Origin: Druceiella hillmani
Taxonomy: Eukaryota; Arthropoda; Insecta; Lepidoptera; Hepialidae
Assembly: GCA_039881145.1 (NCBI GenBank)
Contig: JAYKKI010000005.1
Coordinates: 24,113,501 to 24,177,500, forward strand
Length of the DNA: 64,000 bases
Direction of reading: 5' to 3'
Part shown: positions 49,024-61,567 of the stretch, piece after piece
How positions within the stretch are numbered: position 1 is the first letter of the stretch
Layout of the letters: every line of letters begins with the position of its first letter
Position numbers and translations under genes: made by a program
Notes under the pieces: generated by a model
Told to the model about the DNA's origin: nothing
Databases searched by the model: none
The model's input: only the letters and a program-made list of their open reading frames with translations

Positions 49024-49025
<2 letters not shown>

Positions 49026-49066
49026 GTATTCAATTACGTATATAGTAGACACTTTATGACATTGTA

Positions 49067-49089
49067 CTGACGTCAGTGGCTGATGCAAT
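49067..49089 (+). promoter_or_regulatory. CRE palindrome next to a C/EBP-ATF-type site
   Basis: CTGACGTCAG (49067-49076) is a perfect CRE, and TGATGCAAT (49081-49089) fits the ATF4/C-EBP composite element. The two are six bases apart. No transcription start is visible. Evidence is motif match only. Confidence 0.25.
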
Positions 49090-49699
49090 CGTAGTGTAAA
49101 GTTGAGGTATGAAAATGTGTGCAGCGACGCACATTAATTTAGTCTAACCCAAGATTTCGTTATATGAGCGCTGTATTTGAGGTGTTATTTGTTTTTTTTG
49201 CGCTTTATCAAAAAAAAAAGAAAATAAAATCTCAATATTTAATACTTATTTAGATATCACCCTTCGAACCACGGAAACTTAGCAAAAATTACGAAACGTC
49301 CAAAAATGTGTAACTGTTAGAATTATGCATAATGCAAGTTTATTAGAAACTATTAATAGAAGGAAAGACCGAGAGAGTGGAAGTCTAAAAAGAGCCGGAT
49401 ATTTGATATTGTGTATCAACGAACTCGACGGGACGGTCTCAAAGTTAAGGTGTAACATCAGCGTGAATAAGTTCCCGATACAATTCTAATTCACCACGTG
49501 GCCATATTGATATATGTATGTCTTCAAATTAACTCCATCTGATTTTCAAAGGTTATTTTATACCATTCATTATACAATATTATCGTTCAATGGAATATTG
49601 TCATTTGAAACAAGAACAATGTTATTTATTTCACAATTTACACTACGTTCGTATTGCATTACATAACACCCGAGTTTTCTCCCCAAGCTACCAAATGTC

Positions 49700-49990
49700 A
49701 CGTAAGTGGATAATGGGCTGCAGCCACACGAACAAGGTCCGGCAACGACTGATGGCACCCCCCGCTCCTCCTCCATCATAATCCCGCCACAGCCGCCCAC
49801 AGACTGTGCCAATTAAACAACGTCCACAACTTTCACGTCTACCCTCCCGTTATTAATATTTTTTTTTATAAATTAAGCTTTTTTCTTCTGTCGGTTGGCG
49901 AAACACAAATATTTTGGGCATTTTGCAGGGCTAATAGGAGGCCCGTCGCGGTTCGCCGGTCAAGTAATTAATTGACTACTAATCTTTACT
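49700..49990. other. GC-richer unique patch, possible exon or regulatory element
   Basis: From 49715 to 49810 G and C are enriched; the minus strand has a Gly/Cys-rich open frame (49570-49812, 80 codons) and the + strand a shorter one, neither with a domain. Just downstream, 49905-49990 contains a balanced-composition segment with GTCAAGTAATTAATTGAC (49959-49976), a near-palindrome with homeodomain-like TAATTA. This could be a conserved non-coding element. No copy occurs elsewhere in the window. Confidence 0.25.
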
Positions 49991-50049
49991 AGGTTTTCAG
50001 ATACCGTTAGGCTTTCGAGCGTTTTGCCGTAATTAGTTTTCCTTTTCTT

Positions 50050-52768
50050 TCATGCTGTAGCTGTTAAGGATACTTTGTTGTATTTTAGCTGAGGTGTACT
50101 CATTATTCTTCAAAAATTGTTAACTGAGGATTCAAGGTCTTTCTAACTTTTTTTAGGAGTGTATTCCACATTTTACTAGTTCTATATTATACTAACAGTT
50201 CCGATATGACTTCGTTCGCGTAAATTTCGGTATAAGAAAAGTTGTTAGAGTTGTTTGTGTTTTTTACACTTTTTTCTCTTAGAATTTTATTAAGATAAAG
50301 TTTACTAAAAATGCTAATAGATGGCGTTGGCAGTGTACCAATATCGTAACATTCACCAAGTCAGGATGGCTTTTTCATATTTATAATATGATCTAAAGTA
50401 TAAGCTATTACAATATCAAATGTCATCAAACCCGTGCAGCACATTTCGCCTGATTAGAGAAAAAATTAACACATAGACAGACAAACATTCTAAAAACAGG
50501 TTTTCTGGCTTTTACTAAGATTCTATACGTTAAATTAATCACCTTTTCAAAAATATTCTCCATATACAAGATTCACTCTGTTACAATTTTATTATATTTT
50601 TAGTTTAATTTTAATGCACATCAGATACGTAATTTTGGAAAACTTTTAATGATTAATGGAGTGTTAGTACTGCAGAATTTTTTTTTATTTAAGATTATTT
50701 GAAAATTTATTTTAAGAAATAAATATTAATCAGTAATGTAAGTTGCTTAAAAATGATATGGACTCAGTTTATCAGAGAAGCTATAATAATAAAGTGTGTT
50801 TTAACTGTAGCGAATATGCGATACTGATATTTTTGAGAACATTTTCCCATTAATAACCAGTCTTTAAATAAGGTAAGTTTATTTTTCACAGTCGTATTAT
50901 ATATTTTTTCTAAAGCTATTTTAAGATTTTTATTCTGCATTTTCTGTTTATTCTGCATTTTAGATATTTTATTTATATTGACTCTATCAAATATATTATA
51001 CCCTTGTTACTTCAGAAAGATTCTGTGCTATGCTTTTGTCAGGTCATGAAATTGAACGTAATAATCTAGTATTCTTGTGACATTTGTATCTATTTTAAGC
51101 CATAGACCGTAAATCTAAAGGAAAAAAACAGGATGCTGCATAAATATGTTTGTATATTCATTTTTTATATATTATAAACATAGTATCGATAAATTTATTT
51201 TTTCTTTGGATTGTAGAAGAATATACAAAGATAAAAGGTCATATTATTATATATAAATATTATGGATAAAAATCAATATTATTATATATATATATATATA
51301 TTTTTAAAATGTTAAATGTTATTTAAGAAATAAATGCTATATTGTAAGACAATTATTACAGTTTGCAGCAAGTACTTTAATAGATTAACAATATTTTTCT
51401 AATAAATTGAAAATTTATTTTGACTGCAGAAAATAAATACGAAATCATCGGTGTGAATTATATTCGGCTCGTTTGTTATCTGATTGTAACGGCTATAGAG
51501 TTTAGGAATAGAATATATCAATTTAATAATATCAATACTATAATAAATCAAAGCAGCAAAATTTATTGCTTCTCAGAATAGCCTTTATATTATGCGACAT
51601 GTCTAACAACATTTAATACCCAGTTCGTGCAATACTTGATACTCATGACAATACGCTCGAATTAGATGCTATTCACATATCGCAGACGGATGTTACTTTA
51701 CAAGACTGCATACCAAAAATGCTTTTCATTGCTTTTTAGCCGAATTGTAAATAGCAAGAACGTCGTTAATAGTAATGGTACATATTCGCTGTCTCTGCTA
51801 TAATTAGAAGAGTGCTCTTAAGAGTTGATAATAAAAACAAACAAAAAAAACAAATTAATTATAAGAATAGTTTTAGATTACATCTTAATTGGAATGCAGA
51901 TCTCAATAAAGATCCGCAAGTTTTTATGCGAATAACGAATGGCAGAAAAAACCGACTGATTCCGCCTGGAGCTCTGCGAGCGCTTAACGTGTGCTGGTAA
52001 TTGATGTTTGCTTTTTTTCTTCTTAAATAGTGAAGACGATATTATATGGATACGTCTGTATGTGTACCGTAAAATGTTTCAAGGCTTCTTTAACCACAAT
52101 TGAATTAAGTCTTATACGATTTGTTCCATAAATTATCAATTTATGTTTTTTTTTCTATCTTAAATTTTTAATATTGTCTGTTCCACAATTATACAAATTT
52201 ATAATGCAAAGCTATTTTGAAGCCTATTCAGGTATATTCATATAAATTTGTGACATTAGGGTTATTGTATTTAGCCACCTTATTTTTAACGGTTTTCGTC
52301 ATTGGTAGTGTTATCCTTTAGCGACAGTGACAAGATGTAAATATTTTTAAACGATTAATATAAACGATTTTTATTTGTATGATTACGTTATTAATTAATT
52401 AAATAAGAGAAAAAAATATCCCACTGATATTGTGATGATGACAATATATGGAACATTGTACGCGAGAGAGAGAGAAAATGAACAATCAACAAATTAGTGG
52501 TATTAAATGATGATTTCATTTAAAACATTAGTCATCGCCAATTTCATCATTCTAGATGTCAGAATTCGTTTTTGTTATAGGATTTTAAAAAGTTTTATAA
52601 TATGGTTCATTACATTATCAAATATGATTAAAATGATATTGCTTGGCAAACAGGATGAAACATTTCCAAAAAAATGGAAAATTATTTTCAGAAAAAGACC
52701 TAAGTATATTCAAAAATCTATATCGATTGTCAGACTTATTGCAATGTGAACAATTTCCTCAAAACAAA
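50050..52768. other. Long AT-rich stretch without recognisable gene
   Basis: Contains a short TA run at 51282-51301 and a GAGAGA run at 52465-52475. No domain, repeat copy or RNA gene recognised. Confidence 0.5.
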
Positions 52769-53060
52769 AAACATTTTAATTGAATTTTAAAAGATTTCTT
52801 CAACTCGATCGGGTTTTTAGAAAATAAAATCACCCCAAATTCGAGGCATGGTGAGGAACTCTAATAATTTTTTTTTCTTTATCTTAATCTATTTACGTAA
52901 TTCAACTACGACTTTTCCTAAAATTTCATCGGTTTGAAAGAACCATGATAATATGATATACGGACGGACAGACGGTTAAGTGGATAAGACGCAACTGGAA
53001 AAATTCCTTCTTTATCACTTGTTTATGGAACTCCAAAAAGGTAGCCCCATGATGGAAAAT
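52769..53060 (+). repeat. Family C copy 2 and moth-type repeat tail
   Basis: 52769-52855 matches 47527-47615. It continues into CCTAAAATTTCATCGGTTTG, CATGATAATATGATATACGG, ACGGACAGACGG and, at the end, GGAACTCCAAAAAGG. The order of these words recalls a common moth repeat that ends with a GGAACCCTAAAAA-like stretch after ACGGACGGACAGACGG. The identification is from memory; the homology to 47527 is directly visible. Confidence 0.6.
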
Positions 53061-53177
53061 AATAAACTGTAAGTATTTCTTTCAACAGTGGACTAATACT
53101 TGAGTAATTTAGGAAGATAATAAGTTTAACCTGCGGTTTTCCTTACGTAAAAATGGGTTTCCTGACGTAGAATGGGG

Positions 53178-53206
53178 AAAAATGACGTGTTTCTCACGTC
53201 ATTTTT
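53178..53206. repeat. Perfect 12-bp hairpin with CRE half-sites
   Basis: AAAAATGACGTG (53178-53189) and CACGTCATTTTT (53195-53206) flank TTTCT. TGACGTGTTTCTCA recurs shortly after, around 53234-53247. Confidence 0.9.
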
Positions 53207-53615
53207 TTGTTAGAATAATGAATATTTGAAACTGACGTGTTTCTCATATAATTTTTTTTTGATTAGTTGTATTGTAAGTGATGAAAAAATGTGGTACAGA
53301 GTTAATAAAACGAAAAGAATAAGAAATTTACACATACATATTTCAATATAAATTGAGGAAAAAACGTTGCAAACAAACAATTAAAATAGGTAAAGCTAAG
53401 TTATCACAAGAACTGGAAGTTAGAAGAGGTAGGACTGTTTCAGATGTTCTCTGAACATGAAGATCGATTTTTAGTCTCTGAAGTTAATTATAGTAAATAA
53501 TTGCTGTTTCTTATAGAAAGTGGAAAGTAAGTCCTCAGAATATCACCCATGGCAATAATTCATGTATTCGAATCTGTTATTGAGATAATTTGGGTTTTAT
53601 TGAAGATTCATTATA

Positions 53616-53867
53616 TTGAACAGAAGCACTAGTGAACATGGATTTGATTATGAATTAATCATAAATGATTCAATTTATGATACTATTGAAGTACTACAGA
53701 CGAATATTTTTAGAAGTATAGGTGATAAGTTATTACGGTGTACTAAAGTGTACGGTATACTAAAATATACACATGTCCCAATACTACATGGTATGAAACT
53801 GAAATGCGACATGAAGTTTTTTTATTCGTTGGTACTTAATTCTCGCAATTCATATAACTTGCGTTAA
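53616..53867 (+). other. 83-codon open frame upstream of the LINE
   Basis: A + frame starting at an ATG-less alternative start near 53616 stays open for 83 codons immediately upstream of the LINE fragment. It may belong to the same decayed element (the region before the polymerase domain), but I recognise no LINE motif in it. Confidence 0.2.
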
Positions 53868-53868
53868 T

Positions 53869-55208
53869 ATGCTATTTTGTATACGGAAACACTGTAGAAC
53901 AGCTGTTTGGAAAAATTTCCGTGTGACTCATGTTTTCAATTTTGGTTCTAGGACTGATGTAAAAAACTATATAACTATAACGTCTTATCTTCATTTGTTT
54001 AACTGTTTGAAACCGTTCTGCATCGCCGTATATATTCCCAACTGGAGGTCTGCCAGTGTGGTTTCCATCCAAGGCGTTATACCGTTATTAATCTCACTAA
54101 TTTTCTAGATTATATGGCTAGAGAGGACCTATTTTTATTTTAAAAAGGCATTTGATCAAGTTGATAATGATATTCTACTAGTAAAATTGTTGGAGGCAAG
54201 AATGTCTTCAGCCCCAGTAAAATTCTACACCAGTTACTTTCGGGCTCATAAACAATTTGAAAATGTCAAATGTCGATCTTCTGGAGTCAGTTAAGTTATT
54301 TAAGTCCACTTATGTTTTTCATTATGATAAACATTTCTCGTTGCCTTCTTTTTGCCGATAATTTGATTGAGAGTTTTGATTGAGAGTTGAGAGCCAATCT
54401 GATCCCAATGTGATTTCGACTTGGTATTATTTATATTAAGTCTGAGCAAGAAGCTACGTTTTAATGTAAGAAAATATGCAATGATGACGTTCTTCCGTTT
54501 ACGCGTTCTTCTTTTGCATAGTTATGAGCTGGACGGAACTACCTCAAAAGGGTTTCATCTGTGAGGGATCTCCCTTTGGTGTGGGATCTCGAATCGGTGT
54601 AATTATAGGTAATTTTATTAGTTTATACGGTTTCGGTGATATTTGGAATTGTCATATCGCCGAAATCCATCAGATAACCTATAAGGTTCCAGGATTTATC
54701 ATACGGAATTCCCTTGATTTTCATGATATCGAGTGTATCGTTATTTTATTTAACCCCTTATTCCGCAGTATTCTGGGAACTAATAGAGTCATCCTTTCAC
54801 CATATAAAGGTACTTATTTCTTTATGTTGGAGAAAATGTTAAAAGAAGTTTAAAGATTTTTGTATCACAAAATGTCTGGGTCCTTATTTATTGTCCTCAG
54901 ATTTTATATCATGGCATGATCCGATGTAATTCCCTTCAACTTTGATATGTTTTAAATTATTAAATCATTAAGCTAATGATCCTGTGATACTGAGTTTTGT
55001 GGCGATTTCTGCTACACAAGATGACGATGTCACAGTTTATTTCACCTGCCCAAAAGTGAGTGCGAATATCTTACAGCGTTCACTTGCCTTTCGTAGACTC
55101 ATATTATTCAAAGTAGTGTTGCGAGATACACCCAATCAAGATATTTTTTCTGCTCCACTGACTTCTTCAAAAATGAGCTTATGGAGTTGCTTGGTAATTT
55201 ACGATTGA
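53869..55208 (+). pseudogene. Decayed LINE reverse transcriptase, jockey/CR1-like
   Basis: The parent protein copies element RNA into DNA at a nicked target. Reading order follows the family: VWKNFRVTHVFNFGSRTDVK near 53900-53960, which precedes the polymerase domain; FKKAFDQVDNDILL after an in-frame stop near 54106 (palm box A, its leading catalytic Asp replaced by Tyr); RSSGVS near 54280; then, in another frame, SPLMFFIMINISRCLLFADN (54303-54362), where FADN stands for the catalytic FADD-type box. The C-terminal part is recognisable at 54524-54853 (GFIIRNSLDFHDIECIVILF) and 54984-55208 (ANILQRS, PNQDIFSAPL). At least three frame changes or stops interrupt it, and the endonuclease is absent. 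It is inactive. The clade is inferred from wording; a related insect LINE clade is possible. Confidence 0.9.
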
Positions 55209-55302
55209 TCACTAGAAAATGTTTATTCCAATACCTGTGTACTTCTTATCTTCGTTATTGTTTTATAACCATTTGTTCTTCCATATGCACAGTGCTTTGA
55301 CA

Positions 55303-55344
55303 AAATCTTTAAGTTGGACATCCCTATGTCCAACTTAAAGATTT
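55303..55344. repeat. Perfect 19-bp hairpin, 4-nt loop
   Basis: AAATCTTTAAGTTGGACAT (55303-55321) and its exact reverse complement (55326-55344) flank CCCT. It lies about 95 bp past the end of the LINE pseudogene. Confidence 0.95.
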
Positions 55345-55601
55345 CAACAAATAAATAAAATTGTTATCAAAAATTTTATTACTCGTATTCTAGGAAATAA
55401 AGAAATTGGTAATAAATAACTTTTTAAAAATGTCATTAGGGAATTTTTCAGCTTCTGTACGTTAATTAATTTTATGCTTAGGGATTTTTGTTTATTAAAG
55501 AAGACATTTCAGAACTTTCATTTGTTATGAAATACTCTGGAGAGTAATGTCTTACAGCTAACCGGAATATTAGTACAGCTCTGATCTATAAGCGGATTAG
55601 A

Positions 55602-55680
55602 ATAGGACCTAGGCTCCGAGATTCATCGCGACTTCAAAGATCGTAAGCCTGCGATCAACTCAGTACACCACAGCGAGGAC
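55602..55680 (-). mobile_element. tRNA-like relic
   Basis: The minus strand reads GTCCTCGCTGTGGTGTACTG, then AGTTGATCGCAGGCTTACGA, then TTTGAAGTCGCGATGAATCT. The spacing of A-box-like and B-box-like parts resembles a degraded tRNA or tRNA-derived SINE head. The acceptor stem does not close and the B box is poor. Confidence 0.3.
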
Positions 55681-55689
55681 AACTACACT

Positions 55690-58168
55690 TCATTATACAT
55701 TAATCTATAGAAATGTATTTGGATAAAATTAAAAATGAATTGAAATAGACGTACAGAAATTTGGAGTAACATAAACAGCTTTTTCGAATTTTAATATCCA
55801 TTAAAACTTTATACTTTGATATCGTATATATCGTGAATACGAGCGTGAAACATATGGAATGCGAATTGTTTCAGCGGTGATAATTTATATCTAATATAAA
55901 AATTCAGTATATACCTGAGTAGAATTAACAGTAAAAGTTAATATGTTAATAACATTTGTATCTTTATCCGATTGCAGTTTAGTACCGTGTGGCTTATTAT
56001 TGTATCATTAACTAAAAAAAAAGGTCTCCTAACCGAACCGATGGCGAATGGTACATTCAAAACAATGCGGTTGCTCTTGACTCGTCCCTCTAAGGTCATC
56101 CATCACCGCATGTTCTATTCTTCATTGCGAATAATGCTCTTCAAAGTCACTCACGTTTAACTATTCAAAGAATTAACAAGCTTTGTTTAAAAATAATAAA
56201 TGGACTGCTCTGTCGCTTCGATTCATTTTTTGTCATGTAAATACGTTAGATAATGCTTGCGTCACGATACATCTACTTCAGCCCGACGGTATTAATCAGT
56301 TACACACGATGTACTGACGAGTTGTCTTTTTTATTCGTCAATATTTCAAATGTTATACTATTGGTATGCGATTATCTTGGGGCTTCTGTTTTTTTATTCA
56401 CAACTACTTACACTTAACCATTACGTTTTTGATATTATTGGCATCATATCTTTAAAGACAACGCTATAAATATACTTGGAATGTAAACTGGATATTACGC
56501 AAGTACTTAAATAAAACAGGTTAATTTCAGTGTATATATGTTATTTAATGTAAGTGTTTATATATACGTATAAATGAAGTTAATCATAAAAAAGAAGCGC
56601 GGACGACAAAAAGGCTTGGCGTGTTTTTCTGCTATAGGCAGCTGCAAAACTATTTTCCTGTTTCTTCAATAATTTATTAACTACGATTATTGATTTTTAT
56701 TTTACAATTACTTATTTTAAATGAAATTTATCTAAATTAGAGACAAATATTCCCTAAAATATCTGGATGAGAAAAAAAATTATATACTTATTTTAGGTTT
56801 AAACCTTTGTGGAACTTTTCGTTGACTTCTTAAATTTATTGACTTTTTAAAAGACTGCTAAATTTATATTCACGTTGAAAAAATTACAGTTTCCATTTTT
56901 TTCTCTTATCGAATGTAACACGATGGCTATCTAGCCTTTTTCCGTGGCTTAATTCAGACTCGTAGCTAACTAATATGTATATATTAATAGCTAATATGTA
57001 GATCTAGTTATTCCGCTACCCTTTTCATTGTACAGCGTTATTATTAGATGAATCCGTCGAGATTATAAGTATCAGTAACGATGAATTTAAATTAATTTTC
57101 ACCCGCTCGGATCACATAGCCATAACATTGTTCTTCGACATGTTATAGACGTAATATTTTATATTCAAGTCTTTAATTTAAAGACTTACGTATATAGTTT
57201 TTATGACATAAAGCATTAAATATACATACACATTCTAAATAATATTAGCTAAATACGAACGTTTGAATGTGTAGATGGATGGATGCACGTTTGTTTAACT
57301 AATTCTGAATGGAATTTCGTAATTTTTAAGAGCGAATTAATTTTATAATCAACCTGTAAATAATTTAATTGAAGGAACAGAATTTAGTGTATCTTTATAA
57401 TTAGGTAGATATATCTACACCTGGCGATCATTATATAGTATCAAACACACTATATTTATATTTTGCAATCATCATGTGTGACCTTGTCAGCAAATACCCG
57501 TCATCGGACGCACGGAGAAGCTATTTTTTGTGTATCCCATTTTACAAATGTAGGATATAAGAAAAAAAATCAAATCGAATCGCTTACAGAAGATTCCAAT
57601 GTAGCTCGCGAGTGTAAATACTGTCAGAAAAATATTGTAATTTCACGATAGCCTTGAATTAGTGCTTTTTTGTAGCTAACGCCGCAATTCTTTCTGTCAG
57701 CTAGACGAAGCAAATCTGCGTGTTATTTTACATCGATACGCTAGTTGTAGCATGCTACATTATCGGCACGTAATAAGTTACGAAAGCGTAACAATGAAAA
57801 TGCAAGTAATGATCGAATACGGAAACACATTATGACACAAAAGATCTAGCAGAAAGATACAAATTTAATACAATGAGTTTTCAACACACCTCTATGTAAC
57901 TATATTTTAATTTAATAACTGACTTTAAAAAGGCAAAGGCAATATGTACTATTTTTTTATTCATCTGTAGTTTTAAAATATAGATTATATTAAATATAGA
58001 TTGTATTTAAATTATAAATTTAAATATAGTATGAATTTGATTAATATATTTTAAAATTTAAGTTTCCACCACTTTATTGTTATAGTATCATGAAGGCGTA
58101 TAGAGTGAACATTATCCAAAAAATGCTTGGTTTTTTTATTGAGGTCATTTAGCGTAATACATAGACAC

Positions 58169-58174
<6 letters not shown>
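55690..58174. other. Long AT-rich stretch without recognisable gene
   Basis: Contains a perfect 10-bp palindrome at 57167-57187 (AAGTCTTTAA, T, TTAAAGACTT). Short 62-codon frames at 55972-56160 and 57463-57651 lack domains. Confidence 0.5.

Positions 58175-58220
<46 letters not shown>
58175..58220. repeat. (TA)n microsatellite
   Basis: About 23 TA steps. Confidence 0.97.
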
Positions 58221-58225
<5 letters not shown>

Positions 58226-59017
58226 CACACATTTCTTTCTATATTTTAATGCGTTCACTAAAGAAAACCTCGTTTATTATTAAATATTTTATTCTAGTTT
58301 GGCGTAGTGACTTAGGTAGGTAGGCCATCTAACTTAGATACGTAGATCACGTCGTTAACAGAATTAATCTCTACTCAATAAAATAATAAATAATTAAATA
58401 GTTTCTACTAGAATTCAGGTACAAAAAATATTTGTCTCTCGTGTCATATTTCTCATTATAATTTTTTTCTTAAGACTACGTTTAATAAATTGTCTGGTAC
58501 CAGTGGCTGATTCATTGTCACAGGTTTTAATAAATCGTTTCCAATCCACCATTCTCATTATTTTCGTATCTTATCGTATCCTAGCTATAATTGTACTTAT
58601 AAGTTAATTTTTATATGTGTGAAGCAGCATTGACTAGGTACCAAGTAGGTTAGGTTGGCAGAGCTCTTTTTAGTAGCAGCTTAGATAAATTATTAATATC
58701 TAAATATGTTTATATAACATTTTATCCGGAATTTGGCATTGTATGCTGTCGAATAATGGGTACAATGCCAATTTTTGGATTAAAAAATATTAATTTTTTC
58801 AGGCGACTCGATCTATAAACCGTTTAACGCCTTTTGAAAATCTATGTGCTTTTCAAACGTTTTGGTGAATTTGTTTTTAACTCGGTTCATAAATGTTGAG
58901 GTTACAAAATATATTCTTTACACACTTTGGTAATCTTTGTTTCTTGAGTGAAAAAAACTTAAATTTTCCGGTTTAGAGATCTAATACTTATGTAAAATAC
59001 AAGTATAAAAAAAAAAA

Positions 59018-59023
59018 TATATA

Positions 59024-59068
<45 letters not shown>
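59018..59068. repeat. (TA)n microsatellite
   Basis: About 25 TA steps with a TTTATA phase break, preceded by an A run. Confidence 0.97.
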
Positions 59069-59075
<7 letters not shown>

Positions 59076-59921
59076 CATACACACATATACTAATATATTT
59101 ACATGAAATTACAAATATACAAATAAATTAAAAAATACGAAACGAAAATAAACTACTATTAGATCTAGTAACCCTCTGCCACTCGACCTTTATATTTACC
59201 CTCCCTGACGTATTAAAAATTATGGTTCTATAAACTTTTCTAGAATTTATGCTATACCTTCAAATGCTATTTCTTCAACCTTAGTAACCTATTTTAGGTA
59301 TCTTTCTAGAAAAAAAGAAAAAAATATTTTCTTTACTCCGTACAATGCCATTTATATCGTAACGGGATAAAGAAAAGAAGATTAGTGTAAATTTTCAAGT
59401 GACGATTTTTTTATTTTAGACGTTAGAATCTCAATGAAAAATCATTTGGAAATCCATTCCATATAATTGGGATTCGAGGTATAAACCTAATTGCACTCGA
59501 CTATGTAGTTAACGTCTGTTTGGATTAGCAGATTTATAAATAAAGAAAAACTTTTTCTCTGCAGGTATAAGATTTATTAAGGCAGTTTTTAAACTTATTA
59601 ATTGATTTAGCAAAATTCTAATCGTTACACTAATTTGTAACTTGTAACTTGTTGTCTTAATTTAGACTTATTGTGACAAATCATTTCAACAGTTGGTGAT
59701 ATGAATTTTAATGGTAACTATCAAACATATAAAACTGTGTAAGGAGAGAAGAGGCGGACAGCATGAAAATTGTGACAGTGGAATTTTTTCCCGAGAAGTT
59801 AATATTATCGAATAATAGTAAGAAAACAAATTAAATTGTGCTAGTTGTGAATGAGTTAAAAGCTATACGGACATATTCAGAAACTGAAAATGAACTGGAA
59901 AAACGTGAAAATTATTACAAA
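59069..59921. other. AT-rich stretch without recognisable gene
   Basis: No repeat copy or domain seen. Around 59763-59920 short Lys/Glu-rich frames read like protein but are broken and unidentified. Confidence 0.4.
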
Positions 59922-59960
59922 AAGGACTCAGTATCAAATTTTATTCGATACTGGGTCCTT
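59922..59960. repeat. 14-bp hairpin with one mismatch
   Basis: AAGGACTCAGTATC (59922-59935) pairs with GATACTGGGTCCTT (59947-59960), one G-T pair, 11-nt loop. Confidence 0.85.
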
Positions 59961-60381
59961 GTTGGACTTGGAAAAACATTTTTTTTGTATCTTTGTTGTA
60001 TCTAAGTTTTAGTTTGCGTGATATGCGTGTAAAAGCTTGGAAGTCAATAATATTTGACAGAATGAATGGTGTGATCTACAATCATGTCTCTTTTTTCGGC
60101 TGCTGAAAATTGATGTACATAGTCGAATCTGACAATGCAATTGTGATAAATGTGATCATTTTATGGCTAATTGTGTTACACAGCCTCCAAATTAAAAATA
60201 AATAGCCTGTAAGTAGGGAATATTCGTAATAGAAAAAGCTATTTAAACTGAAAAATCAATATTTAAAAAAAATTAAATTAAAACTAATTCTTAAAAACAA
60301 ATAAAAAAAAATTGAATTAATAACTGTGTGTGAAGTGGTTTCAAATTCGATAAACTAAATATGAACGTTCATAATTTTATA

Positions 60382-60450
60382 AAGCAATTAGCTGGGCATA
60401 ATGTTCTTGCATTGAATATTTATGATACCTAATCTATGCATATATAAACA
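60382..60450 (+). repeat. Dispersed repeat family D, copy 1
   Basis: GCAATTAGCTGGGCATAATG, CTTGCATTGAATATTT and ATCTATGCATATA words here recur in order at 61495-61567, 1.1 kb downstream. Copies are ~75 bp with small indels. Confidence 0.75.
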
Positions 60451-60460
60451 TATTATAATT

Positions 60461-60463
<3 letters not shown>

Positions 60464-60511
<48 letters not shown>
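60464..60511. repeat. (TA)n microsatellite
   Basis: About 24 TA steps; it directly follows family D copy 1. Confidence 0.98.
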
Positions 60512-60515
<4 letters not shown>

Positions 60516-61494
60516 ATATACACACACTTTTTTACCGAGATTGGGAAAGAAAATATTGCATACATCATGCGTGACATCATGGATCGCACCATAAAATCTT
60601 GATAAATTTTATGTTTAGCCAATTTGATTATATTTCTTATGCTAATAAGTTTATAGGCATAGCACTAAAGCTCAAAATGCATATAAATGTCTTCACTATT
60701 ATTTTATATTTTCAATAAAATTACGCTAAGTATAAATAAAACAAACTTACCGTAATTATTTAGTCGAAAGTTGATTTCTGTCGGTCAATGACACGTTCAT
60801 AAACACACTTCACTACAACTATACTAAGTAACGTATTAAATGGACACTTAGCCTCTTATACAACAGCACTATGTACTAAAAGATAAGTAAAACTCAGCCA
60901 ATTTTTGCGTAGCAACCTTTCTCCGAGTCTGCAATATCTGTGGACAAAGAAGAGCACGTTAATTAACGTAACAAGGTGGAAAAGCTACATTGAGAATGTA
61001 GTTGGAATTCGTAATTGGCTTTCGGGCGCTTTTCTTTCAGAGTTTGTTGCTAATACTATCGTTCGTTTCATAGATAGTCTTTTTTTAATTTTCAATTTTT
61101 CGTGTTCATTGTAAGTTGTTAGTATTATTTGAAAATATTTATCTACAGCGCAGTTGACATTTACATGAGGTTGAATTACTAGTAATATACAAACATAATT
61201 TTTAATACTTTAAAACTAGCCTTGACGGAGGGGAGAAACCGCAGAGGAAACATATTTTTCTCTTGTTTGCAGTACATTCTTTCAAGATATGTGTATAAAA
61301 TTTTAGATCGAAATTTGTAGAAATGAAAAAGTTATGGCTTTATAAGTAACACCAGATAGATCGATCGGGTTAGGGCAAATGGGCGAAGCGCTCCTACCGA
61401 GAGGTTATTATTTTCGGGGAAATCGAGACTTCATTATTTTCTCAAGTTTTTTGTATTTGTAACTGTAAAATTTGTGATCAATCAATAAAAATAG
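60512..61494. other. AT-rich stretch without recognisable gene
   Basis: Nothing recognised; a slightly CpG-richer patch lies at 61350-61420. Confidence 0.45.
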
Positions 61495-61567
61495 GTAGCA
61501 ATGAGGTGGGCATAATTTTCTTGTATTGAATATTTTTTATTTTTGGCACATCATCTATGCATATAAA
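61495..61567 (+). repeat. Dispersed repeat family D, copy 2
   Basis: GCAATGAGGTGGGCATAATT, CTTGTATTGAATATTT and ATCTATGCATATA match copy 1 at 60382-60450. This copy is not followed by a TA tract. Confidence 0.75.

Noticed and set aside
49262..49300. tRNA B box on the minus strand (GGTTCGAAGGG)
   Set aside because: No A box at proper distance and no acceptor stem.
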